Of a DNA stretch of 64,000 nt, positions 15,772-23,270 are shown one piece after another. The first letter of the stretch is position 1. Each line of letters opens with the position of its first letter. Below the pieces are notes generated by a model. It saw only the letters and a program-made list of their open reading frames with translations. It was not told the origin of the DNA and ran no database searches. The position numbers and the translations under genes are program-made. This DNA comes from Microbacteriaceae bacterium (GTDB lineage: Bacteria; Actinomycetota; Actinomycetes; Actinomycetales; Microbacteriaceae), in contig JAODAT010000126.1 in the NCBI GenBank assembly GCA_025463565.1, positions 1-64,000 of the forward strand. Reading direction: 5' to 3'.

Positions 15772-15853
15772 GCGGGAGTGGTGAAATTGGTATACACGCA
15801 GGATTTAGGTTCCTGTGCCGCAAGGCGTGAGGGTTCAAGTCCCTTCTCCCGCA
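15772..15853 (+). tRNA. tRNA-Leu (anticodon UAG)
   Basis: The acceptor arm GCGGGAG (15772-15778) pairs with CTCCCGC (15846-15852), followed by discriminator A; CCA is not encoded. The anticodon stem CAGGA/TCCTG encloses the loop TTTAGGT, giving anticodon TAG at 15806-15808. A long variable arm (GTGCCGCAAGGCGT) marks it as a class II tRNA, consistent with leucine, and the T arm contains GGTTCAAGT. Confidence 0.95.
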
Positions 15854-15873
15854 CATCCTCGGCGCGCTGCCAG

Positions 15874-15879
15874 TACGCT
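15874..15879 (+). promoter_or_regulatory. -10 hexamer TACGCT for the DedA gene
   Basis: TACGCT would start transcription near 15886, downstream of the TTG at 15879 and upstream of the GGAG site at 15897-15900. It therefore supports the TTG at 15909 as the real start codon. Confidence 0.45.
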
Positions 15880-15908
15880 TGACGGAACCATCGACTGGAG
15901 CGCCTCAC

Positions 15909-16577
15909 TTGCTACACACCGCCAGCCTGATCCCGTGGCTCAGCCCGCACTTCCTGATCATCCATTCGGGGCCGTGGGCCCTGCTCGTGGTCTGTGCCAT
16001 CATCTTCGCGGAGACCGGACTGCTCATCGGCTTCGTCTTCCCGGGCGATACCCTGCTGCTCATCACGGGGCTGCTCACCTTCCGTAACGTCATTCATATC
16101 GACATCTGGTGGGTGGCGCTCGCCATCGGATTCGCCGCGTTCCTGGGCGGCGAATCCGGGTATTTCATCGGCAGGAAGTCCGGGCCGCGCATCTTCGAGC
16201 GCAAAGAGACCGGCATCATCAGCATGGACAGCGTGCGGCGCACCAACGCCTTCTTCACGCGGTTCGGCGGCATGGCCGTGATCCTCGCCCGGTTCGTGCC
16301 GATCGTGCGCACCTTCGCGCCCATCGCGGCCGGCGTCGGCAAGATGGATCGCCGCCGCTATGCGACCTACAACGCCATCGGCGCGTTCGTCTGGGGCGGT
16401 GGAATCACGGTCATCGGCTTCCTGCTCGGCAACATCCGGCCCGTCGCTGACTTCGTGATCCGCTACGTCGACCTGATCCTGCTCGCGGTCGTTGTCGTGA
16501 CCCTCGTGCCGATCGCATTCCACTACGTGCGGGGACGTATCAGGGCCGCGCGCGAAACCAGCGCTTCCTCGTCCTAG
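15909..16577 (+). CDS. DedA-family membrane protein
   Basis: A 222-residue membrane protein of the DedA/SNARE-associated family, now linked to flippase-like handling of undecaprenyl phosphate or phospholipids. Family blocks seen are the FPGDTLL region, GYFIGRKSGPRIFER, and RFVPIVRTFAPIAAGVGKM, the latter carrying the conserved arginines; five or so hydrophobic segments follow the usual pattern, and a basic tail ends the protein. The rare TTG at 15909 is chosen over the TTG at 15879 because GGAG lies eight bases before it and a -10 overlaps the earlier codon. Confidence 0.9.
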   Translation: MLHTASLIPWLSPHFLIIHSGPWALLVVCAIIFAETGLLIGFVFPGDTLLLITGLLTFRNVIHIDIWWVALAIGFAAFLGGESGYFIGRKSGPRIFERKETGIISMDSVRRTNAFFTRFGGMAVILARFVPIVRTFAPIAAGVGKMDRRRYATYNAIGAFVWGGGITVIGFLLGNIRPVADFVIRYVDLILLAVVVVTLVPIAFHYVRGRIRAARETSASSS

Positions 16578-16607
16578 TCACGAGGTGCGGTAGTAGACGG
16601 CAGGTCT

Positions 16608-17135
16608 CTAGCCGCGTTTCTGCAGCCTGACCATCGCATCGTGCGCCGCCCGGCGCACGTCTTTTTCGGGATCCTGTAGGGCGGCAGTGAGCTTCGCAGT
16701 CGCCGTCGACGGGTCTGCGACCTCCCCGAGGGCGCGCGCCGCAGCGACCCGCACTCGCGCAACCTCGTCGTCGAGCAGGGCAAGCAGCGCATCGGTCTCA
16801 GCCAGCCGACGCACGAAAACGACGCGAGCGCACATCTCCCGCACCCGCCAGGCCTGGTCGCCCAGGCCGCGATGGACTGCGGATGCCGCGGCGGCGTCCC
16901 ATACGAAGGTGAGCGCGCGCGCACCCCAGACCTCCGGCCAATAGAGCGGCGGAGCGCCGTCGAGCACTCCCTGGGCGTGTCGCCCACCCACCCAGAGCAG
17001 AAACTCCTCGCCCTCGTTGCCGCCCATCAGAAGCGAGGCGGCTCGCTCGGCGACGGTCTTCTCCCCGAACAGAGCGACAGCATCCTCGATGCGTTTCTGC
17101 GGAGAGGCGTCCAGAGGAACCTCGTGGTCTGTCAT
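16608..17135 (-). CDS. HEAT-repeat protein
   Basis: A 175-residue soluble protein. The C-terminal 90 residues show paired helices typical of HEAT/PBS-lyase repeats: WRVREMCARVVFVRRLAETDAL, VARVRVAAARALGEVADPSTA and KDVRRAAHDAMVRLQKRG. The N-terminal half (with FLLWVGGRHAQGVLDG) is unassigned. Such proteins usually act as small protein-protein scaffolds; no partner is indicated. It follows mntH in the same direction with a 13-base gap, so it may be the last gene of the murI-rph-rdgB-mntH group. Confidence 0.82.
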   Translation of the reverse strand: MTDHEVPLDASPQKRIEDAVALFGEKTVAERAASLLMGGNEGEEFLLWVGGRHAQGVLDGAPPLYWPEVWGARALTFVWDAAAASAVHRGLGDQAWRVREMCARVVFVRRLAETDALLALLDDEVARVRVAAARALGEVADPSTATAKLTAALQDPEKDVRRAAHDAMVRLQKRG

Positions 17136-17148
17136 AGCTCGTGGTCTC

Positions 17149-18354
17149 TCATAGCGCTGACAAAACTATCAATGCCAGGTTGAGGGCGATTACCAATCCG
17201 ACGACCACGATCAACACGATCCGCACCGGGACGCCGTTCGCCTGCTCCCCCATGAGCTCGCGATTCCCGGTGAGTCGCAGCAGCGGGATGAGGGCGAACG
17301 GGATGCCGAAGCTGAGAAAGACCTGGCTCACGATGAGCGCGAAGGTCGGGTCGACGCCGAGACCCAGCACCACCAGCGCGGGAATCAGCGTCACAATCCG
17401 CCGAACGAACATCGGCACCCGCACGTGCAGCAGCCCGGCCATGATCGTGGCACCCGCGTAGCTGCCGACGGAGGTGGATGCAAGACCGGATGCCAGCAGC
17501 CCGAGCGCGAACACGAGCGCGATTCCGGGGCCGAGGGCCGCGCCGATCGCATCATGGGCGCCCACGATCGTGTCGGTGCCGGCGACGCCGCGCAGGTTCA
17601 CGGCGGCCAGCAGCAGCATGCCGATGTTCACGATGCCGGCCAGGGTGAGGGCGATGCCGACGTCCCACTTGGTGCCGCGCAGCAGGCGGACGCGGTCGGC
17701 GGCATCCGCGGCCATTCCGTGTCGGTCGCGCGCGAGGGCGGAGTGCACGTAGATCGCATGCGGCATGACGGTGGCGCCCAGCATGCTGGCGGCGAGCAGC
17801 ACGGACCCGACGCCGGAAAATCGGGGCACCAACCCGGCAATCACAGCGACACCGTCTGGCGGCCTGATGACAAGACCCGCGAGGAACCCGATCGCGATGA
17901 TCGCTAGCAGTCCGACGATCACGCGCTCGAATGGTCGCTGGCCGAACCGGCTCTGGAGCGCCAGGAGAGCCATTGACACGGCGCCGACGATCACCCCGCC
18001 GAGCAGCAGCGGCAGATTGAACAGCAGCTGGAGCGCGATCGCCCCTCCGATCACCTCGGCCAGGTCGGTGGCGAGCGCGACCAGTTCCGCCTGCGCCCAG
18101 AAGGCGATGCGGCCACCCCGCCGCATCCGCTCCCCAAGTAGTTCGGGCAGAGTCCGCCCGGTCACGATGCCGAGCTTCGCCGACTGGTACTGCACCAGCG
18201 CGGCCATCACATTCGCGACGACGAGCACCCAGACCAGCAGGTAGCCATAGCGCGCGCCGCTGGTGAGGTTTGCGGCGACGTTGCCGGGATCGACGTAGGC
18301 GATGGCGGCAACGAAGGCAGGGCCGAGCAACAAAAACGGCCTTGCACGTCTCAC
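17149..18354 (-). CDS. mntH: Nramp-family divalent metal transporter
   Basis: A 401-residue proton-coupled importer of Mn(II)/Fe(II). The metal-site motif DPGN is at residues 22-25 in helix 1, and the helix 6 motif MPHAIYVHS is present, as is the conserved VQYQSAKLGIVTGRTLPEL loop; about 11 helices are seen. The GTG start is within a GTGA overlap with the rdgB stop, so it is coupled to that gene. No iron/manganese-type operator was recognised before it, as it lies inside an operon. Confidence 0.94.
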   Translation of the reverse strand: MRRARPFLLLGPAFVAAIAYVDPGNVAANLTSGARYGYLLVWVLVVANVMAALVQYQSAKLGIVTGRTLPELLGERMRRGGRIAFWAQAELVALATDLAEVIGGAIALQLLFNLPLLLGGVIVGAVSMALLALQSRFGQRPFERVIVGLLAIIAIGFLAGLVIRPPDGVAVIAGLVPRFSGVGSVLLAASMLGATVMPHAIYVHSALARDRHGMAADAADRVRLLRGTKWDVGIALTLAGIVNIGMLLLAAVNLRGVAGTDTIVGAHDAIGAALGPGIALVFALGLLASGLASTSVGSYAGATIMAGLLHVRVPMFVRRIVTLIPALVVLGLGVDPTFALIVSQVFLSFGIPFALIPLLRLTGNRELMGEQANGVPVRIVLIVVVGLVIALNLALIVLSAL

Positions 18355-18932
18355 CCCAGCAGCTGCTTCCGCACGACCGGCATGATGGCGGCGAAAGCCC
18401 GCTGGCGATGGCTCACCGCGTTCTTCTCGTCAGGTGCCAGCTCGGCTGACGACACGCTGTAGCCCGCCGGTTTGAAGACCGGATCGTACCCGAATCCGTT
18501 CGCGCCGACCGGTTGATCGAGCACCGTTCCCGGCCAGACACCGAGCTCGGTGTGCTCGAATCCGTTCGGTAGTACGAGCGCGGCGGCACACCTGAACTGC
18601 GCGGCTCTGTTCGTTTCGCCGGCCAGGTTCGTGAGCAACAGGGCCACGTTATCCGCGTCGATACGGGTTCCGGCATAGCGGGCCGAGTGGATGCCCGGGG
18701 CGCCGCCCAGCGCATCGACAGAAATACCGGAGTCGTCCGCGATCGCCGGGAGCCCGGTGTGTACGGCAGCCGCTCGGGCTTTGATGAGCGCGTTCGCCTC
18801 GAACGTGTCGCCATCCTCGACCGGCTCCGGACCGTCGTAGCCGATCAGCTGGATGCCATCGAGCGCCGGCCCGAGGATGTCGCGCAGTTCCTCGACCTTG
18901 TGCGCGTTGTGAGTGGCGAGAACGAGCTGCAT
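18351..18932 (-). CDS. rdgB: RdgB/HAM1 non-canonical purine NTP pyrophosphatase
   Basis: A 193-residue house-cleaning enzyme hydrolysing dITP, dXTP and XTP. Characteristic segments are LATHNAHKVEEL near the N terminus, IADDSGISVDALGGAPGIHSAR (about 65-86), FGYDPVF and the C-terminal SHRQRAFAAI. It lies 10 bases downstream of rph, a common actinobacterial order (murI-rph-rdgB). A TAACCT hexamer seven bases before the ATG might give an additional internal, nearly leaderless transcript. Confidence 0.96.
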   Translation of the reverse strand: MQLVLATHNAHKVEELRDILGPALDGIQLIGYDGPEPVEDGDTFEANALIKARAAAVHTGLPAIADDSGISVDALGGAPGIHSARYAGTRIDADNVALLLTNLAGETNRAAQFRCAAALVLPNGFEHTELGVWPGTVLDQPVGANGFGYDPVFKPAGYSVSSAELAPDEKNAVSHRQRAFAAIMPVVRKQLLG

Positions 18933-18939
18933 GCTCGCA

Positions 18940-18945
18940 AGGTTA
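18940..18945 (-). promoter_or_regulatory. Possible internal -10 TAACCT before rdgB
   Basis: On the minus strand the hexamer ends seven bases before the rdgB ATG, one base more than the leaderless promoters elsewhere here. It overlaps the end of rph. Confidence 0.3.
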
Positions 18946-19674
18946 TCGGGCCAGCGACTCGTTCTGCAGTCTCGTAAGGTCGGCCGTGCCGCCGAGCGCC
19001 AGGTCGAGCAGCGCGTCGAGCTCTGTGCGATCGAACGGCGCGCCCTCGGCCGTCCCCTGGACCTCGATGAACAGGCCGCGACCGGTCGCCACGACGTTCA
19101 TGTCGGTCTCCGCCCGTGAGTCTTCCGTGTACATCAGGTCGAGCATCGGTGTTCCGTCGATGATGCCCACAGACACAGCGGCGACGCTGTCGATGAGTGG
19201 ATTGGCGTTCTGGCCGATGAACTTCTTGGTGCGGCCCCACTCGAGTGCGTCCGAAAGGGCGACGTATGCACCGGTGATCGCTGCGGTGCGGGTGCCGCCG
19301 TCGGCCTGAAGCACGTCGCAGTCGATCACTATGGTGTTCTCACCGAGGGCCTTCATGTCGACCACAGCACGCAGCGAGCGACCGATCAGGCGCGAGATCT
19401 CGTGGGTGCGGCCGCCGATCTTGCCCTTCACCGATTCCCGGTCCATGCGGCTGTTCGTCGAGCGTGGAAGCATCGAGTACTCGGCCGTGACCCAGCCCTT
19501 GCCTTTTCCAGTCATCCAGCGCGGAACGCCGTTCGTGAAGGATGCCGTGCACAGCACGCGCGTGCGACCGAACGAAATGAGCGCAGAACCTTCGGCCTGG
19601 TCGCTCCAGCCGCGCTCGATGGTCACGGGACGCAGCTGGTCGAGTTCGCGGCCGTCCGCACGGGGTCCGGTCAT
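18943..19674 (-). CDS. rph: Ribonuclease PH
   Basis: A 243-residue phosphorolytic 3' exoribonuclease that trims tRNA 3' ends. Typical features are [31 protein letters not shown] near residues 65-77, [18 protein letters not shown], and the [19 protein letters not shown] core with the catalytic aspartates. Length is normal. It overlaps murI by 4 nt (ATGA), so both are translated together. Confidence 0.97.
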   Translation of the reverse strand: MTGPRADGRELDQLRPVTIERGWSDQAEGSALISFGRTRVLCTASFTNGVPRWMTGKGKGWVTAEYSMLPRSTNSRMDRESVKGKIGGRTHEISRLIGRSLRAVVDMKALGENTIVIDCDVLQADGGTRTAAITGAYVALSDALEWGRTKKFIGQNANPLIDSVAAVSVGIIDGTPMLDLMYTEDSRAETDMNVVATGRGLFIEVQGTAEGAPFDRTELDALLDLALGGTADLTRLQNESLAR

Positions 19675-20525
19675 GGTGTGTCTTCTTTCGGTAGATGAAT
19701 GACGCCGGTTTCGACGAGCTCGACGTTGGATACTTCGGGCCCGAGAAAACGTCGCGCGAGCCGCAGGAACTCTTCTTTGCTGTCGCCGGTCGCCTCGAAG
19801 CGGTACTTGTCTGTGACAGGCGCGCCCGAGTGCTGGATGCCGTGCTCGACCAGCGTGCGATAGACGTCGAAGGCGGTCTCCTCCGCGCTCGACACCAGGG
19901 TCACGTCGTCGCCGATGACCAGCTGGATGGCGGCAGACATCAGCGGGTAGTGCGTGCAGCCGAGAACCAGGGTGTCGATGCCCGCCTCCCGGAGCGGTGC
20001 GAGGTAGGCCTCGGCATCCGCGAACAGGGCCTCGCCGCTGGTGACTCCGCGTTCGACGAACTCGACGAATGATGGGCAGGCGCGGCTGAACAGGGTGAGG
20101 TCGGGGGCCGCCGCGAACGCGTCATCGTAGGCGCGCGACGCGATGGTTCCCGCCGTTCCGATCACCCCGACGCGCTTGTTGCGGGTCTGGCGCACCGCCG
20201 CGCGGACGGCCGGCTGGATCACCTCGACGACAGGCACACTGTAGCGCTCGCGGGCATCCCGCAGCATCGCCGACGAAGCGGTATTGCAGGCGATCACGAG
20301 CATTTTCACGCCCTGGGCGACCATGTCATCGAGCACCTGGAGGGTGTACCGGCGCACGTCGGCGATCGGCTTCGGGCCGTACGGCGAGTGAGCGGTGTCG
20401 CCGACGTAGAGGATGGATTCGTCGGGCAGCTGGTCGATGATCGCCCGCGCCACCGTGAGGCCGCCGACGCCCGAGTCGAAGATGCCGATCGGTGCGTCAT
20501 TCACAGGAATCGAGCTTACCGGCAC
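19671..20525 (-). CDS. murI: Glutamate racemase
   Basis: A 284-residue enzyme interconverting L- and D-glutamate for peptidoglycan. The [12 protein letters not shown] motif is at 16-27; the two catalytic cysteines are Cys80 in VIACNTASS and Cys190 in LGCTHYPL. The start used is the GTG at 20525; a second GTG at 20504 would begin right before the conserved [11 protein letters not shown] and is a credible alternative, since the first leaves only 16 bases to the divergent pncB start. It leads the murI-rph-rdgB-mntH group. Confidence 0.95.
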   Translation of the reverse strand: MPVSSIPVNDAPIGIFDSGVGGLTVARAIIDQLPDESILYVGDTAHSPYGPKPIADVRRYTLQVLDDMVAQGVKMLVIACNTASSAMLRDARERYSVPVVEVIQPAVRAAVRQTRNKRVGVIGTAGTIASRAYDDAFAAAPDLTLFSRACPSFVEFVERGVTSGEALFADAEAYLAPLREAGIDTLVLGCTHYPLMSAAIQLVIGDDVTLVSSAEETAFDVYRTLVEHGIQHSGAPVTDKYRFEATGDSKEEFLRLARRFLGPEVSNVELVETGVIHLPKEDTP

Positions 20526-20529
20526 TCAG

Positions 20530-20535
20530 TAGGCT
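20530..20535 (+). promoter_or_regulatory. -10 hexamer TAGGCT, leaderless spacing, for pncB
   Basis: TAGGCT ends exactly six bases before the GTG at 20542 and no ribosome site is present. The -35 region would lie inside the 5' end of murI. Confidence 0.6.
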
Positions 20536-20541
20536 GGCGCT

Positions 20542-21837
20542 GTGACCAGCTCGCTCCTGACCGACCGCTACGAACTCACCATGATCGACGCCGCGATCGG
20601 CAGCGGAACCGCAAACCGCGACTGCGTCTTCGAGGTGTTCGCCCGCAGCCTCCCCGGCGGTCGGCGTTATGGCGTGGTCGCCGGCACCGGCCGCCTGCTC
20701 GACCTCATCGCCGACTTCCGGTTCACGGATGCCGAACTCGGCTGGCTGCGCGACAACGGCATCGTGGGGCCCGAGGCCCTGGCCTGGCTCGCCGACTACC
20801 GCTTCACCGGCAACATCTTCGGGTACCAAGAGGGAGACCTGTATTTTCCGGGGTCCCCGATCCTGGTGGTGGAGGGAACCTTCGCCGAGGCCGTGATCCT
20901 GGAGACTCTCGCTCTCAGCGTGCTCAACTATGACAGCGCCGTCGCCAGCGCCGCGGCGCGCATGGTCTCCGCCGCGAGCGGCCGGCCGCTCGCCGAGATG
21001 GGGTCACGCCGCACGGGTGAGTGGAGCGCCGTCGCGGCGGCCCGCGCCGCCTACATCGCCGGTTTCGGCGCGACCAGCAACCTGGAGGCCGGGCGCGACT
21101 GGGGCATCCCGACCATGGGCACCGCCGCCCACTCGTTCACACTCCTCCACGACACCGAGGAGGAGGCCTTCCGCGCGCAGGTGGATGCCCTCGGGCCCGG
21201 CACGACCCTGCTCGTGGACACGTACGATGTGCCGACCGCGGTCGAGCTGGCGGTGAAAGTGGCGGGAACGGGGCTCGGGGCCGTGCGGATCGACAGCGGC
21301 GACCTGCCGGAGCAGGTGGCGGCCGTACGCAAGCAGCTCGACTCCCTCGGAGCCACCGGTACGAAGATCACCGTCACCAACGACCTCGACGAGTTCACGA
21401 TCGCGGCCCTCCGCGCGGCCCCGGTCGACTCCTACGGAGTCGGCACCTCGGTGGTCACCGGCTCCGGCTCGCCCGCCGCCGGCATGGTTTACAAGCTGGT
21501 CGCGCGCAAGGATGCCGACGGCGACTGGATCTCCGTCGCCAAGAAGTCGCCGCAGAAGGCGACGGTCGGGGGCCGTAAATACCCGATCCGCGAGTTCACC
21601 GACGCAGGCAAGGCGACCGCCGAGGTAATCCACATCGGCGAAGCGCCGGCGGATGCCCCGCATCACCGCCCATTGCTGGTGCCGCTGGTCGAGAACGGCA
21701 CGCCAGTCGACGACTATCGCGGAGTCGAGGGCGTGGCCCTCGCGCGGTCGCACCACGCGGATGCCATGGCCGAGCTGCCCGCCGAGGCGTTCCGTCTCGG
21801 CCGTGGCGACCCGGTCATCCCGACCCGCTACGCCTGA
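20542..21837 (+). CDS. pncB: Nicotinate phosphoribosyltransferase
   Basis: A 431-residue NAD-salvage enzyme making nicotinate mononucleotide. Family blocks include SLLTDRYELTMIDAAI at the N terminus, FARSLPGGRRYGVVAGTG, GSRRTGEWSAVAAARAAYIAGFGATSN near 155-180, MGTAAHSF with the catalytic His, and the GVGTSVVTGSGSP segment that binds phosphoribose. It faces murI head to head and is convergent with the nuclease-like gene that follows, with palindrome B between them. Confidence 0.96.
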   Translation: MTSSLLTDRYELTMIDAAIGSGTANRDCVFEVFARSLPGGRRYGVVAGTGRLLDLIADFRFTDAELGWLRDNGIVGPEALAWLADYRFTGNIFGYQEGDLYFPGSPILVVEGTFAEAVILETLALSVLNYDSAVASAAARMVSAASGRPLAEMGSRRTGEWSAVAAARAAYIAGFGATSNLEAGRDWGIPTMGTAAHSFTLLHDTEEEAFRAQVDALGPGTTLLVDTYDVPTAVELAVKVAGTGLGAVRIDSGDLPEQVAAVRKQLDSLGATGTKITVTNDLDEFTIAALRAAPVDSYGVGTSVVTGSGSPAAGMVYKLVARKDADGDWISVAKKSPQKATVGGRKYPIREFTDAGKATAEVIHIGEAPADAPHHRPLLVPLVENGTPVDDYRGVEGVALARSHHADAMAELPAEAFRLGRGDPVIPTRYA

Positions 21838-21868
21838 CGCGACCACGCCAGACGCGCCACGCGGCGCG

Positions 21869-21921
21869 AAAGTCGCCAAATCGCCGTTATCACCGTCGTG
21901 CCGGGGCAATTTGGCGACTTT
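21869..21921. repeat. Intergenic palindrome B
   Basis: Perfect 13-base arms AAAGTCGCCAAAT (21869-21881) and ATTTGGCGACTTT (21909-21921), with further imperfect pairing inward (GCC with GGC) and outward. It lies between convergent pncB and the DUF559-like gene and overlaps the last codons of the latter. Its arm core GTCGCCAAAT is identical to that of palindrome C on the other side of that gene. Confidence 0.75.
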
Positions 21922-22870
21922 CTCGACGTCTCGCCTGCCACCCCGCCGACCGGAGCCTGCGGGACAGCCGACCGAGGAACGGGTCGGGATCGATGAACAG
22001 GTCGTCGGCCTGTGACCTCAGCGCAGACCAGTCGTTGTCTGCGTAGGTCTCGAATCGCACGATATCCGAGCGGAACTTCCCGCGGGACCGATGACCATCG
22101 CCCTCGTATTCGACCAGGACGCGGAACTCCGGCCACACGAAATCCGCGACGCCGATCTCCAGACCCGCACGGTCAAGAACGGGAATATTTAGCTGCGGAA
22201 CCGGAAGGTGTACCGCCTCCATCATTTGCCTGAGAACACTCTCGGTTCGGGATCGAGCGCCAATCCTGACGCGGGCGCCGGCACGAATGAGCGCGGACGA
22301 GCTGTGGATGCCGGCAAAGGCCAGCGCAGCGGACCGCAAGGCGGCAAGATCGCCAAGCGGCGTCTCCCCCACGACGATCGCGTCTCCGAGAGCGACGAGA
22401 TCCATCGGATCAAGAACTGCGGACAACTGTGCCCACACCACCTCCGGCGCCAGCACGGGCAGGGCGAACAACTCCCCCGTCTCAGTGTCGAAGTGAACGA
22501 CATCGCGAGCGCGCCACCGATCCCGAGCAAGACGATGGCCTCGAACTCCGCGACCATACGGTGGAGTGACATCGCTCGGTGACGTCACGTCGATAGGGCC
22601 GTCCGACGGCACATACGACGGCACAGGAAGACCGTATAGTCGCGCCGCGGTCACGTGGCTGAAGGCATTGCCTGCCCGCATCCTCTGCAGATAGGCGTAG
22701 CACGACCAGAACGTGTCAGTCGGAAGCGACGAGAGCGCGCGGACCCCATGAAAGTCCGCTCGCAGGTCTGGGGCGCGAAGTCGTTTGGCGCTGACCCCCG
22801 CGCTTTGGCCGATCCTGGTCGAGAACGGCGCGTTCTCCAGCGAACCTGGGACAGGAGTCGGTTTCCGCAC
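21890..22870 (-). CDS. DUF559/VSR-like nuclease-fold protein with AbiEi-like N-terminal half
   Basis: A 326-residue protein. The C-terminal quarter looks like a PD-(D/E)XK VSR/DUF559 fold: SRTESVLR at 207-214, IGVADFVWPEF with Asp243, then VEYEGDGH with Glu254, Glu256 and His260, followed by a DIVRFETYADNDW segment. The N-terminal half (SHVTAARLYGLPVP around 71-84) resembles AbiEi-type antitoxin or transcription-factor proteins often fused to this domain. No ribosome site is seen at the GTG at 22870, so the start is uncertain. Two related palindromes flank the gene and its last codons lie in one of them. Activity is unproven. Confidence 0.72.
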   Translation of the reverse strand: MRKPTPVPGSLENAPFSTRIGQSAGVSAKRLRAPDLRADFHGVRALSSLPTDTFWSCYAYLQRMRAGNAFSHVTAARLYGLPVPSYVPSDGPIDVTSPSDVTPPYGRGVRGHRLARDRWRARDVVHFDTETGELFALPVLAPEVVWAQLSAVLDPMDLVALGDAIVVGETPLGDLAALRSAALAFAGIHSSSALIRAGARVRIGARSRTESVLRQMMEAVHLPVPQLNIPVLDRAGLEIGVADFVWPEFRVLVEYEGDGHRSRGKFRSDIVRFETYADNDWSALRSQADDLFIDPDPFLGRLSRRLRSAGWQARRRESRQIAPARR

Positions 22871-22927
22871 GATTCAGCATGATCGATCGCCATCGGTGGG
22901 CGGATTTTCATCCACAGCCACCCGAAC

Positions 22928-22974
22928 GTCGCCAAATTGTCCGTTTGCGCTCGTTCAAAGGACGATTTGGCGAC
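22928..22974. repeat. Intergenic palindrome C
   Basis: Arms GTCGCCAAATTGTCC (22928-22942) and GGACGATTTGGCGAC (22960-22974) pair over 15 positions with one mismatch. It lies in the 134-base gap between the DUF3039 gene and the DUF559-like gene, both leftward. The first ten bases of its arm match palindrome B exactly. Confidence 0.75.
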
Positions 22975-23004
22975 TCTCACGTAGAAAGTCGAGAAACAGA
23001 AAAG

Positions 23005-23244
23005 CTACGCGGTCAGCGATTCGTAGATCTCTTTGCACTCGGGGCAGACCGGGAACTTCTCCGGGTCGCGACCGGGCGTCCAGACTTTGCCGCACAGCGC
23101 GACCACCGGCTCGCCGCTGAGGGCCGACTCCAGGATCTTCTCTTTCCTGACGTAGTGCGAGTAGAGGTCGTGGTCGCCCTCTTCTACCTGCTCGTTCTTG
23201 AGCAGCTCTTCCAACTCGCGGTCGAGCACATCCGAATCTGCCAT
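23005..23244 (-). CDS. DUF3039 protein
   Basis: A 79-residue protein found across actinobacteria. The N-terminal third is acidic and helical (DRELEELLKNEQVEEGDHD). The remainder has His30 in YSHYVRK and three cysteines (Cys51 in ALCGK, Cys67 and Cys70 in CPEC), suggesting a small zinc-binding module. No function is established. It stands alone between the ABC permease gene and palindrome C. Confidence 0.9.
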   Translation of the reverse strand: MADSDVLDRELEELLKNEQVEEGDHDLYSHYVRKEKILESALSGEPVVALCGKVWTPGRDPEKFPVCPECKEIYESLTA

Positions 23245-23270
23245 GCACAGATTTTACGCCCGATGGGCAG

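Noticed and set aside
15879..15908. Longer DedA start at the TTG at 15879
   Set aside because: The codon overlaps a likely -10 and has no ribosome site, whereas the TTG at 15909 has GGAG at the right distance.
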